Of a DNA stretch of 64,000 nt, positions 40,085-48,879 are shown in pieces. Source of the stretch: Marinobacterium stanieri. Lineage in GTDB: Bacteria > Pseudomonadota > Gammaproteobacteria > Pseudomonadales > Balneatricaceae. The notes under the pieces are model-generated. The model did not search any database. It had not been told where the DNA came from and saw only the letters and a list, made by a program, of their open reading frames with translations. Position 1 is the stretch's first letter. Each line of letters begins with the position of its first letter. A program made the position numbers and the translations under genes. The DNA is taken from positions 154,347-218,346 of the forward strand of contig NZ_FTMN01000009.1 of NCBI RefSeq assembly GCF_900155945.1, given 5' to 3'.

Positions 40085-41647
40085 GTGCTGGCAACCCTCG
40101 AACAGCAACTTGATCGCCTGACCCGCGCGGGCCAGGCTGACCTGCTTATCCGTACCCGTCAGGGCATCGAGAAGGAAGGCCTGCGCGCCACTGCCGATGC
40201 CGCAATCTCCCAGACACCGCACCCGCGCGGCCTGGGCTCTACGCTGACGCATGACTTTATTACTACCGATTATTCGGAAGCCCTGCTGGAATTTATTACA
40301 CCGGTTCAGAACAGCCCGGCCGAGGCGCTGGATTTCCTGACCCAGCTGCATGCCTTCAGTTTTGAACAGCTGGGTGATGAGGAACTCTGGTGTGCCAGCA
40401 TGCCCTGCGAGATTCCGTCCGAAGAGGCGATTCCCATCGCCGAATACGGCAGCTCCAACGTAGGCCGTCTCAAGCATGTCTACCGTCAGGGCCTAAAATA
40501 CCGCTATGGCAAGATGATGCAGACCATCGCCGGCATCCATTACAACTTTTCCATGCCGGATGAATTCTGGCCGGCCTGGCAGCAGTTGGAAGGTAACACC
40601 GACAGCCTGCAGGCGTTCCGTTCCGCCGGTTACTTCCGCCTGATCCGTAATTTCCGCCGTTATGGCTGGCTGTTGCTGTACCTGTTCGGGGCTTCACCCG
40701 CCCTGTCCGCGTCCTTCATGTCCGGACGCCAGCACAGCCTGGAACAGCTGGATGCCGATACCCTGTACCTGCCTTATGCCACCTCACTGCGCATGAGCGA
40801 CCTGGGCTATTCCAACAAGGCTCAGGCAGACCTGAACATCTGCTTCAACCACCTGGACAGCTATGCCGACTCGCTGCACAAGGCGATCCATACTTCACAC
40901 CCGGCCTACGAAGAGATCGGCGTTGAAGTAAATGGTCACTATCGCCAGCTCAACACCAATGTGCTGCAGATCGAAAATGAGTATTACAGTGACGTGCGCC
41001 CGAAGCGGGTTACCGAGTCCGGGGAAAAACCCGTGCATGCACTGATGCACCGTGGCGTGGAATATGTCGAGGTGCGCAATACGGATATCAACCCGCTGTT
41101 GCCGCTGGGGATCGATGAAAGCCAGTCACGCTTTATCAATGCATTTTTGATCAGCTGCCTGCTGGGCCGCGCCGATGATCTGGACGATCAGGAATGCCAG
41201 CGTGTCACCGAGAACCACAGCCGCATCGTCAACCGTGGTCGCGAGCCGGGCCTGACCCTGTTCAGCTGTGAAGGTGAAGTCAGCCGCGAAACCCTGGCCG
41301 AGAAGATCCTCGACCAGGTTGCCAAGACTGCCGACATACTGGATGCCGCCGAAGGCAGCAGCGCCCACACCGACGCCGTTGCGGCTCAGCGTGATAAGAT
41401 CGCCAACCCGTCGCTGACACCCTCGGCACAGGTACTGGCCGCTCTGCGTGAAAGTGGCTTGAGCCACAGTGAATGGGTATTGCAGCTGAGCCGGCAACAC
41501 CGGGAAACGCTGCAGCCTCAACTGACCGCCGAGGCCCGTGAGCGCTTCACCCGTGCCGCCGCTGAATCACTGCAGGCACAGGCTGCGCTGGAGCAGGCCG
41601 AACAGCCTGCGTTTGCCGATTTCCTGGCGGACTACGTCGCCAGCTGA
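40085..41647 (+). CDS. gshA: Glutamate-cysteine ligase
   Basis: First step of glutathione synthesis: ATP-dependent joining of the glutamate gamma-carboxyl to cysteine. The 520-residue length and the sequence (GIEKEGLRA near 29, DYSEALLEFITP near 60, HYNFSMP near 152, YLPYATSLRMSDLGY near 235) fit the gammaproteobacterial type 1 enzyme. It starts at GTG 40085 with AGGAATC upstream. gshB is not in the window. Confidence 0.95.
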   Translation: MLATLEQQLDRLTRAGQADLLIRTRQGIEKEGLRATADAAISQTPHPRGLGSTLTHDFITTDYSEALLEFITPVQNSPAEALDFLTQLHAFSFEQLGDEELWCASMPCEIPSEEAIPIAEYGSSNVGRLKHVYRQGLKYRYGKMMQTIAGIHYNFSMPDEFWPAWQQLEGNTDSLQAFRSAGYFRLIRNFRRYGWLLLYLFGASPALSASFMSGRQHSLEQLDADTLYLPYATSLRMSDLGYSNKAQADLNICFNHLDSYADSLHKAIHTSHPAYEEIGVEVNGHYRQLNTNVLQIENEYYSDVRPKRVTESGEKPVHALMHRGVEYVEVRNTDINPLLPLGIDESQSRFINAFLISCLLGRADDLDDQECQRVTENHSRIVNRGREPGLTLFSCEGEVSRETLAEKILDQVAKTADILDAAEGSSAHTDAVAAQRDKIANPSLTPSAQVLAALRESGLSHSEWVLQLSRQHRETLQPQLTAEARERFTRAAAESLQAQAALEQAEQPAFADFLADYVAS

Positions 41648-41654
41648 TACCGCG

Positions 41655-42056
41655 CTACTGGGTCACAAAGCTGGTGAAGAAGAGGTCGGAGACATGGGTG
41701 TCTCCGGTCTCGTCCTTCAACAACTGCTGCACCGCATGCAGTGCCTTTTCGGCCAGTACCTGCTGGGCCGCGACCGAACCGATATCCTCTTCCTTCACCG
41801 CCGAGAACAGAAATACCAGATCGTTGCGGATATGTGCCTTGTGCGCGTTTACCGCATGGTGAGCCGCCTGGGTTTCAACCTGAATGGTCACTTCCGCCTT
41901 GAGAAAGCGAACCGGTCCCGGGCCACCGAAATTGGTCACGAACGGCTTGAGTTCGATGTAATTGATGTAATCCTCGGCCGTTTTTTCCTCCGCCATCAGC
42001 GGCTGAAACAGCAGGCCGATCAGCATGGCCAGAGTCAGTACAACGCTACGCCCCAT
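41655..42056 (-). CDS. FliL-like secreted protein
   Basis: A 133-residue protein with an N-terminal signal peptide (about 1-22, ends LMAEE) and one FliL-type domain (YIELKPFVTNF, then FLKAEVTIQVET and the helix-rich DLVFLFSA region). Classical FliL of the flagellar base has a cytoplasmic N-terminal anchor and sits in the flagellar operon; this copy lies away from any flagellar gene next to gshA and rsd. Such stand-alone FliL-like proteins occur in marine gammaproteobacteria with unknown function. Confidence 0.8.
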   Translation of the reverse strand: MGRSVVLTLAMLIGLLFQPLMAEEKTAEDYINYIELKPFVTNFGGPGPVRFLKAEVTIQVETQAAHHAVNAHKAHIRNDLVFLFSAVKEEDIGSVAAQQVLAEKALHAVQQLLKDETGDTHVSDLFFTSFVTQ

Positions 42057-42131
42057 GTCACCACTCCTGTCTATCCTTTAGGCCCCGAGTATACCTGTCA
42101 TTCCCCCTCAGCTGCCACGCTGCAAGGTGTA

Positions 42132-42160
42132 TTGCACCCCTTTCAGGCTGGCAGTAGTAT
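42132..42160 (+). promoter_or_regulatory. Predicted sigma-70 promoter of rsd
   Basis: TTGCAC (42132-42137) and TAGTAT (42155-42160) are separated by exactly 17 bp; transcription would start near 42167, 22 bp before the ATG. Confidence 0.6.
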
Positions 42161-42188
42161 GAGGCTCAAGCAACCAGGAGGAGAGACC

Positions 42189-42662
42189 ATGCTCGAACAA
42201 TGTCGTAACGCCAAAGAACGCTGGGGTGGCGTCAGTACGATCATCGACCATTGGTTGGAAGAACGTCAGCAGTTGATCTCCGTGTTCGTAGCCATTCCCG
42301 GCCAGGAAGCCGGCCCGGCCCTGAACAGTTCACTGTCCGAGTTCTGTGATCTGCTGATGGATTATCTGTCCTCCGGTCACTTCGAGGTCTACGAACAGCT
42401 GCTGCGTGAAGGCAGCGAGTTCGCCGATGGCAGCCTGGAACAGGCACAGCAGCTGCTGCCGATGATTCAGACCTCCACCGACAAGGCACTGGATTTCAAC
42501 GACAGCTACGGCCAGCTTGGCTCGCCGACGCTGCGCCAGCTGTATCAGCTGTCACTGGACCTGTCCGATCTGGGTGAGGTTCTGGAAGAGCGCTTTGCTT
42601 TGGAAGACCAGCTGATCGAGATTCTTCATACCGCACACAAGGACCTGGTCGACGCCTCGTGA
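42189..42662 (+). CDS. rsd: Rsd/AlgQ anti-sigma-70 regulator
   Basis: A 157-residue helical protein that binds region 4 of the housekeeping sigma factor and favours alternative sigma factors in stationary phase; called AlgQ in Pseudomonas, where it also affects alginate and siderophore synthesis. The start MLEQCRNAKERWGGVS is diagnostic, and GGAGGAG precedes ATG 42189. A long in-frame extension starting at 41538 is only antisense to gshA and the FliL-like gene. The lipoprotein gene starts within its stop codon (GTGA overlap). Confidence 0.92.
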   Translation: MLEQCRNAKERWGGVSTIIDHWLEERQQLISVFVAIPGQEAGPALNSSLSEFCDLLMDYLSSGHFEVYEQLLREGSEFADGSLEQAQQLLPMIQTSTDKALDFNDSYGQLGSPTLRQLYQLSLDLSDLGEVLEERFALEDQLIEILHTAHKDLVDAS

Positions 42663-43645
42663 ACATGCGCACCTGTCTCGGCTGCCTGCTGGCCGCTGGC
42701 CTGCTGACCGGATGTGGCAGCAGTGCCGACTCCGCGTCTGACAGCCTGGCGCTCACCGAGATGAGTGGTGCCTACACCGCTGACGTGTCGGCCAATGGCA
42801 GTCATGCTCTGGTGGGTGCTGTCACCCACGGTGGCAGCCTCTGGGACCTGAATCAGCAGGCCCGCCAGTTTGACTGGAACCACCGGGCCGGTGAATTTTC
42901 GGTGCTGTCTGCGGTGGATTTTTCCCCGTCCGGACGCTACGCCCTGACAGCCAACCCACAGGACCTGGTGTTGTGGAATGTCTCCACCGGCGCAGCAGAA
43001 GGGTTCTGGAGTTCACCCGGCGAGATTCTCGATGCGGTCCTCTCGCGCGATGGTAATTATGCCTTGCTCGGTTTGGGCAACCATGAGGCCGTGTACTTCG
43101 ATGTGCGCCAGGGCGGCATACGCGCCAGCCTGCGCCACCCGGCACGGATTCGCAGCCTGTCCCTGAGCAGTGATGAGCAATACGCCCTGACCGGTGCCGA
43201 CGACTATGTCGCCCGCTTCTGGGATCTGCAGAACGGGACCGAGCTGCAGCGTATCGAGCTCGGCAATACCGTGGATACTGTTGCCCTGGCACCCAATGGT
43301 CGTCTGGCCTTCAGTTCCGGCAGTCTGGATCAGGCGGTGGTCTGGAATACCAGTACAGGTGAGCCGCTGTTCCATCTCAGCGGTGATGAAACCTTCTTCC
43401 CCAAACGCGTCAGCTATCTCAGTGCCCGTTTTTCAGCCAACAGTGACCAACTGCTGGTAGGCCGTGCCGATGGCGTCGTAGAACTCTGGGACCTGAACCG
43501 TCAAAGCGTGCAGCGACGCTGGAAGCTGGACAAACGGGCCGCCTACGGGCCGACCAGTACAGGTGTGCTTGCGGTGGAGTTTGGTGCTGATGGTGCCAGC
43601 TGGCTGGCGGTAGGGTCTAACGGGCTGATGAACTGGCTGCGCTAG
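42659..43645 (+). CDS. WD40-like beta-propeller lipoprotein
   Basis: A 328-residue predicted lipoprotein: signal peptide with lipobox LLTGC (Cys19), followed by about six or seven WD40-type repeats ending in LWDL, VLWNV, YFDV, FWDL, VVWN and LWDL. It begins at GTG 42659, overlapping the rsd stop by 4 bp, so it is translationally coupled. A propeller on the periplasmic or outer-membrane face suggests a scaffold for protein contacts; the partner is unknown. BamB-like proteins have a similar build but this one lies in a different context. Confidence 0.8.
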   Translation: MNMRTCLGCLLAAGLLTGCGSSADSASDSLALTEMSGAYTADVSANGSHALVGAVTHGGSLWDLNQQARQFDWNHRAGEFSVLSAVDFSPSGRYALTANPQDLVLWNVSTGAAEGFWSSPGEILDAVLSRDGNYALLGLGNHEAVYFDVRQGGIRASLRHPARIRSLSLSSDEQYALTGADDYVARFWDLQNGTELQRIELGNTVDTVALAPNGRLAFSSGSLDQAVVWNTSTGEPLFHLSGDETFFPKRVSYLSARFSANSDQLLVGRADGVVELWDLNRQSVQRRWKLDKRAAYGPTSTGVLAVEFGADGASWLAVGSNGLMNWLR

Positions 43646-43751
43646 AGCAGCACATCCGCTCGCCTGCTTCTGCAAAACTCATCAATTTACACTTCCTGCT
43701 CAGGAAACGCGGAGCTGCCGAATACGGACCCGACAGCTCCACTGCGCAGTA

Positions 43752-44462
43752 TTACTCTGCTGCCGCCTCGTCAGAGGGGTTTACTTCCAGCAGCTCAACT
43801 TCAAATACCAGCGTCTCGTTCGGGCCAATGGCATTACCCATGCCGCCCGGACCGTATGCCAGCTCAGCCGGAATCACCAGACGGCTCTTGCCACCTTCCT
43901 TCATCAGCTGCAGACCTTCGGTCCAGCCAGGAATTACGCCGTCCAGCGGGAAAGAAACCGGTTCGTTACGCGCATAGGAGCTGTCGAACTGGGTGCCGTC
44001 GATCAGCTCGCCACGGTAGTGAACCTTGACGGTATCGCTGGCTTCAGGGCTGGCGCCTTCACCGGCTTCCAGTACTTCGTACTGCAGACCGGAATCGGTC
44101 ACCTGAACGCCATCACGCTTGGCGTTGTCGTCCTGGTAGGCCTTGCCCTTGTCCAGGTTGTCCTGCGCCAGCTTAGCGGTCGCCTGACGCTGCTCTTCCA
44201 TCTTCTGTGCCTGGAAAGCCTGCATTACTTCAGCCATCTGCTCCTGGTTCAGCAGAGGAGTCTCTTCGTTGTAGATCGCCTCGACACCCTGAGTAAAGGC
44301 CTCGATATCCAGGTCATCTACATCTGCCTGGAGACGTTCCCCCAGAATCAGACCCAGGCTGTAGCTCAATTTCTGCTGCTCGGTCTCCAGTGTTTCGGCC
44401 TGGACGACCGGTGCAGCGATCAGAGCGCCGCCCAGTGCGATGGCCAGCATGCTTTTCTTCAT
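43752..44462 (-). CDS. Periplasmic FKBP-type peptidyl-prolyl isomerase (FkpA/Mip-like)
   Basis: A 236-residue protein: signal peptide (about 1-22, VVQAE), an N-terminal helical dimerisation domain with a long coiled helix (about 85-125, Gln/Glu/Ala-rich) and a C-terminal FKBP domain (about 128-228) with VKVHYRGELIDGTQFDSSY and VIPGWTEGLQLM. It catalyses cis-trans proline isomerisation and acts as a chaperone in the periplasm. Two adjacent ATG codons (44465 and 44462) follow AAGGA; I chose the second for spacing. Confidence 0.93.
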   Translation of the reverse strand: MKKSMLAIALGGALIAAPVVQAETLETEQQKLSYSLGLILGERLQADVDDLDIEAFTQGVEAIYNEETPLLNQEQMAEVMQAFQAQKMEEQRQATAKLAQDNLDKGKAYQDDNAKRDGVQVTDSGLQYEVLEAGEGASPEASDTVKVHYRGELIDGTQFDSSYARNEPVSFPLDGVIPGWTEGLQLMKEGGKSRLVIPAELAYGPGGMGNAIGPNETLVFEVELLEVNPSDEAAAE

Positions 44463-44532
44463 CATGTTAATCCTTATCTCACGTGTGTGTGCGTGCATCT
44501 CAAGGCGTTAGTACACCTGTAATCGGGAAAGT

Positions 44533-45027
44533 TCAGCCGACGTCAGGAGTCTCCAGCGTCGCGCGAACCAATGTTTCCAACAGATCCGTATTCTGCGCAA
44601 CCCCTGCATGGTCGCAATAGGCGGCCAAATTGTCACGTATCAGTGTTTCCACCGCACGACGATCCTCCGGCTGCCAGTCCAAAGTGACCAATGCAGCATG
44701 CAGTTGCATGAGCTCCACCTGCTCACAGGCCAGCTCCGCCTGTTTCAGTGCCTGGTAACAGGTATCCAGCTCCGGCTGCTGCTGGCGTTGCTCCCGTACC
44801 CGGAAACGCAGCTGACGCAGCGGTTCAACCACATCCGAACGCCAGCTGACCGGAAGCTGCCGCCAGCGTGCGGCAGTGAGTGGAATACCCTGCCGCCCCG
44901 CCCAGCAGGCCAGCAGCAGAGCATTGACCGCGGCCCCCTGCTGCTGCAGTGCCAGACAGCTGCTTTCGACACCGGCTGCGCCATAGAGCCGCAACACATA
45001 GTGCCAGAGGGGATTTTCCAGTGCCAT
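44533..45027 (-). CDS. TIGR02444-family protein of unknown function
   Basis: A 164-residue acidic, Leu- and Gln-rich helical protein. It starts MALENPLWHYVLRLYG and has the typical LLLACWAGRQG (near 40) and WRQLPVSWRSDVVEPLR (near 56), which I recognise as the TIGR02444 family. The better-supported start is ATG 45027 with GGGAG upstream; a longer start at 45048 would overlap the yheS start codon. It is divergent from the ABC-F gene yheS, the partner it also has in Pseudomonas. Function unknown. Confidence 0.75.
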   Translation of the reverse strand: MALENPLWHYVLRLYGAAGVESSCLALQQQGAAVNALLLACWAGRQGIPLTAARWRQLPVSWRSDVVEPLRQLRFRVREQRQQQPELDTCYQALKQAELACEQVELMQLHAALVTLDWQPEDRRAVETLIRDNLAAYCDHAGVAQNTDLLETLVRATLETPDVG

Positions 45028-45046
45028 GCTGGTACTATCTCCCGCC

Positions 45047-46984
45047 ATGATTCAGATACAAGACCTTAGCCTACACCGCGGCGCCCTGGCGTTGCTAGCG
45101 GATACCACCCTGACCCTTCATGCCGGCTGGAAAGTCGGTATTGTGGGCGCCAATGGCGTGGGCAAATCCTCCCTGTTCAAGCTGCTGCTCGGTGAGTTGC
45201 AGGCGGATGCTGGCGAGCTCAAACTGCCGGCCAGCCTGCGTATCTCACACATGGCGCAGGAAGTGGGCAGCACCAGTCGCAGCGCACTGGAGTACGTCAT
45301 CGATGGCGACCACCAGCTGCGTGCCGCCCAGGCCCAGCTTGAGCAGGCCGAAGCCGAACATCAGGCCGAGCGTATTGGCGAACTCCACGCTACCCTGGAT
45401 GCGCTGGATGGCTACACCGCTGAGTCCCGCGCGCACCAGCTGCTGGCAGGCCTGGGCTTTGCCACCGATGATGCTGCCCGTCCGGTCAGCAGCTTTTCCG
45501 GTGGCTGGCGTATCCGGCTCAACCTGGCGCAGGCACTGATGTGCCCGTCTGACCTGCTGCTGCTCGATGAGCCCACCAACCACCTGGACCTGGATGCGAC
45601 CATCTGGCTGGAGCAGTGGCTGCGCCAGTATCCCGGGACGCTGTTGTTGATTTCTCATGACCGCGACTTCCTCGATAACGTAGTCGGCCATATCGTTCAC
45701 CAGGCGCATCAAACGCTGACGCTGTACAAGGGCAATTACACGGCCTTCGAGAAACTGCGTGCAGAGAAACTGTCACAGCAACAAGCCGCGTTCGAGAAAC
45801 AGCAGGCCCGTATCGAACAGATCGAGCAGTTTGTACGCCGTTTCAAGGCCAAGGCATCCAAGGCCAAACAGGCACAGAGCCGGGTCAAGGAACTGGAGCG
45901 CATGGAGCAGATTGCACCGGCGCATGTGGACTCCCCCTTCAGCTTCAGATTTGATACCAGTGACAAGCTGTCATCACCCTTGCTGACGCTGGATGAGGCA
46001 GATCTGGGCTACCCGGAGCGCACCATTCTCAAGCAGCAGTCGCTGACACTGCTGCCCGGCACCCGCATCGGCCTGCTAGGCGCCAACGGTGCCGGCAAGT
46101 CCACCCTGATCAAGACACTGGTGGGCGATCTGCCTCTGGTCGCGGGTGAGCGTCATGAAGGTGAGCACCTGCGCATCGGCTACTTTGCCCAGCACCAGCT
46201 GGAAGCGCTGGATATGCAGGCATCCCCCTTTACCCATTTGCAGCGTATCAGCCCCGACGCCAGTGATCAGGAGCTGCGCAATTTCCTGGGCAGTTTCGGC
46301 TTCAACGGTGACGATGCACTGGACCCGGTGGGACGCTTCTCCGGTGGCGAAAAGGCGCGTGTCGCCCTGGCCCTGATCGCCTGGCAGAAACCCAACCTGT
46401 TACTGCTGGACGAACCGACCAACCACCTAGATCTGGAAGTACGCCTGGCGCTGACCCTGGCCCTGCAGGCGTTTGAAGGCGCTCTGATTCTGGTCTCCCA
46501 TGACCGTCACCTGCTGCGCAACACCGTCGACGAATTTGTTCTTGTGGCCGATGGTCGCATCGAAGAGTTCAAGGGCGACCTGGAGGATTACCATCGCTGG
46601 CTGGCACAGCAGCGCCGTGATGAACAAAGCCGCGAGCGCGAAGAAGCCCGTGAAGCACCCAAGGCCGATGCCTCACGCTCGCTCAGCGCCGCTGAGCGCA
46701 AGGAGCTGAAGCGCCAGCAGGCAGAGCAGCGCGCCAAGCTGCGTCCGCTGCGCCAGGCCGTGAGCAAGCTGGAACAGCAGATGGAAACGCTCGGTAACGA
46801 GCAAAGTGAAGTGGAGAATGCCCTGGCGGATACGGGCCTGTATGACGACAGCCGCAAGGACGAGCTGAAAACCTGGCTGCAGCGCCAGGCCGAGATCAGC
46901 CGTCAACTGGAAGCTGTTGAAGCCGACTGGCTGGAGCAGCAGGACGCCCTGGAGGCGCTGGAGCAGGAACTGGAGGACGCCTGA
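45047..46984 (+). CDS. yheS: ABC-F family ATPase YheS
   Basis: A 645-residue soluble protein with two ABC ATPase domains and no membrane part. Domain 1 has Walker A GANGVGKSS (near 36) and FSGGWRIRL; domain 2 has GANGAGKST (near 345) and FSGGEKARV, each followed by LLLLDEPTNHLDL. The interdomain linker is basic and Gln/Lys-rich, and a C-terminal coiled coil follows (about 530-640). ABC-F proteins act on the ribosome E site. The sequence is close to E. coli YheS along its length. Confidence 0.92.
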   Translation: MIQIQDLSLHRGALALLADTTLTLHAGWKVGIVGANGVGKSSLFKLLLGELQADAGELKLPASLRISHMAQEVGSTSRSALEYVIDGDHQLRAAQAQLEQAEAEHQAERIGELHATLDALDGYTAESRAHQLLAGLGFATDDAARPVSSFSGGWRIRLNLAQALMCPSDLLLLDEPTNHLDLDATIWLEQWLRQYPGTLLLISHDRDFLDNVVGHIVHQAHQTLTLYKGNYTAFEKLRAEKLSQQQAAFEKQQARIEQIEQFVRRFKAKASKAKQAQSRVKELERMEQIAPAHVDSPFSFRFDTSDKLSSPLLTLDEADLGYPERTILKQQSLTLLPGTRIGLLGANGAGKSTLIKTLVGDLPLVAGERHEGEHLRIGYFAQHQLEALDMQASPFTHLQRISPDASDQELRNFLGSFGFNGDDALDPVGRFSGGEKARVALALIAWQKPNLLLLDEPTNHLDLEVRLALTLALQAFEGALILVSHDRHLLRNTVDEFVLVADGRIEEFKGDLEDYHRWLAQQRRDEQSREREEAREAPKADASRSLSAAERKELKRQQAEQRAKLRPLRQAVSKLEQQMETLGNEQSEVENALADTGLYDDSRKDELKTWLQRQAEISRQLEAVEADWLEQQDALEALEQELEDA

Positions 46985-48349
46985 TCAGCGTCCCCGGTGA
47001 AACATGCCGGACAGTTCTGCCAGGCTTTCGGTCTGGGCACAGATCTCATCCAGTGACTGCTGTACCTGCTCCGGCGTGAGGCCAAGGGCTTCCGGCCAGC
47101 CCTCGGGGCAATCCGTATGCGGACCGTCGCTCAGGCCGCGGCTGCGCAGCAAGCGACTGGATTGATAGATCAGTTGTGCGTAGATACGCTCTTCTTCATT
47201 GGCCAGCTCCGGCTCCTGCTGATAGCGCACACCGGTGCACACCTCGCTGGGCAGCTTCCAGCTATCCAGCAACCAGCCCCCCACCTGTTCACGCGTCACA
47301 TGCAGCACTTCCTGCTCGATCAGTCGCTGTTCCAGATGCGGATTGGCCTCGATATAGCGTGACAGTCGCGAGAAATGCGGCGGGAACAGATGCCCCAGTA
47401 CCAGATAACCGAAGTTGTGCAGCAGACCACCCAGGTAGGCAATCCCGGGACGCGGACGCGGCTCCAGCGTGGACCGCTGCGCCAGCATTTCAGCCAGTGT
47501 CGCCGTATAGATCGCCTGATCCCAGTAGGAAACCGCACCGCGCGGGGTATCGTCCGGCAGTTTCAGCACCTGGCCCATGGCGACACCCAGTGCCAGGTTA
47601 ACCACCAGATCAAAGCCCAGCACACGGATGATGGCATCTTCAATGGAGCGCACCTTGCCGGGTGCCGCATAGTAGGGAGAGGATGCCCAGCCCATCACCT
47701 GAGCGGACAGGCTTGGGTCGCGCTTGATCACCGGCACCAGATCATCCACGCCGGCGGAGGGATCAGAGCGCAGCTTGACGATCAGCTGCATGGACTCGGA
47801 CAGCCCCGGCAGGCTCAGAGTGTCTTCCAGCCGCTGCTTTACCCTCAGGCTGGTGAATTTTTCCACCGCTCGGGTGATGACCACCTCATCAGCCGCACCG
47901 GCAGCCGCCTTGTGCGGCTCCTGTGGTGGCAGTGCAAAGGTACCCTTCACAACCTGCTCATGTGCCGGCAGCCCCGTCAGTTGAAAACTCCAACCGGTAT
48001 GCGGCTCATAACCTGACACAGCCCCCTCAGGGCACCCCGAATCGAGGGCCAGCGGAAGCGCCAGCAGTTTTTCCAGCCCCGCCGCTGTCTGCATGCCGGG
48101 TTGGGCAAAAAAGCGCTTGGCATCCTCACCTTTAACCGGCTGTAGATCACGGCCTGTCAGCTGAGCAAGACGCGTCAGGTCGAGCATCTGCTCACCCGGC
48201 AACAACGCCAGCAGCTTGCCGTCCCGGTCGTGCAACAGCACAAGGCGGATAGCTGAGGTGTCGATTAAAGGCTGGACTGAAACTCCTAAGGACAAGGTCT
48301 TCTCTCCGCTTGCAGGGCTGGGATAGGCTTGTATATCGGTATCAAGCAT
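46985..48349 (-). CDS. YbaK-like (aminoacyl-tRNA deacylase-like) domain fused to HDOD domain
   Basis: A protein of about 454 residues. The first 150 residues resemble the YbaK/ProX editing fold (IRLVLLHDRDGKLLALLPGEQMLDL area), then an HDOD domain (about 185-390) with LPGLSESMQLIVKLRSDP, GFDLVVNLALGVAMG and YLGGLLHNFGYLVLGHL. HDOD proteins are non-catalytic HD-like signalling modules. The start is uncertain: ATG 48349, with longer options at 48373 and 48391. Whether the deacylase part is active cannot be told. It is divergent from the asparaginase gene. Confidence 0.78.
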   Translation of the reverse strand: MLDTDIQAYPSPASGEKTLSLGVSVQPLIDTSAIRLVLLHDRDGKLLALLPGEQMLDLTRLAQLTGRDLQPVKGEDAKRFFAQPGMQTAAGLEKLLALPLALDSGCPEGAVSGYEPHTGWSFQLTGLPAHEQVVKGTFALPPQEPHKAAAGAADEVVITRAVEKFTSLRVKQRLEDTLSLPGLSESMQLIVKLRSDPSAGVDDLVPVIKRDPSLSAQVMGWASSPYYAAPGKVRSIEDAIIRVLGFDLVVNLALGVAMGQVLKLPDDTPRGAVSYWDQAIYTATLAEMLAQRSTLEPRPRPGIAYLGGLLHNFGYLVLGHLFPPHFSRLSRYIEANPHLEQRLIEQEVLHVTREQVGGWLLDSWKLPSEVCTGVRYQQEPELANEEERIYAQLIYQSSRLLRSRGLSDGPHTDCPEGWPEALGLTPEQVQQSLDEICAQTESLAELSGMFHRGR

Positions 48350-48393
48350 ACTAAAACAATCTAGCCTAGGCATTACAGGAAACGGATACAATC

Positions 48394-48879
48394 ATGCAGA
48401 TCAAGATTCTGACGGCTGGCGGCACAATCGATAAGGTTTACTTCGATGCCCTCAGTGAATACAGCATTGGCGACCCCGCCGCCACCGACCTGATGGCCCA
48501 GGCTGGAGTGGGCTACGAGTACCGCATCGAATCGGTGCTGCGCAAGGACAGCCTGGAAATGGATGACCAGGATCGGCAAAAACTGCGTGCGGCCATTGAG
48601 GCAGACGACTGCCGCCACATCGTCATCACCCACGGTACCGACACCCTGGTACAGACCGCCATGAGCCTGCAGGGCCTGAGCGGACGCACCATCGTGCTTA
48701 CCGGCGCCATGCAGCCCGCCCGCTTCAGAGACACAGACGCCCATTTCAACCTGGGTGGTGCTGTAGCCCTGTCACAGGCAATGCCTGAAGGCGTCTATAT
48801 CTACATGAACGGCCGCGTCTTCCATCCCGAGAACACCGTGAAAAATCGCGCTGCCGGCCAGTTCCAGGAGCGTGACTGA
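48394..48879 (+). CDS. Short asparaginase-family protein (N-terminal domain only)
   Basis: 161 residues matching only the N-terminal domain of type I/II L-asparaginases. The two catalytic threonine motifs are present: TAGGTIDK (Thr11) and THGTDT (residues 79-84), followed by the conserved LTGAMQPARF. The usual C-terminal domain that completes the active site in the dimer is missing, although the gene ends cleanly with a TGA overlapping the ggt start. Short versions of this kind exist in gammaproteobacteria; the substrate is unknown. Confidence 0.82.
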   Translation: MQIKILTAGGTIDKVYFDALSEYSIGDPAATDLMAQAGVGYEYRIESVLRKDSLEMDDQDRQKLRAAIEADDCRHIVITHGTDTLVQTAMSLQGLSGRTIVLTGAMQPARFRDTDAHFNLGGAVALSQAMPEGVYIYMNGRVFHPENTVKNRAAGQFQERD

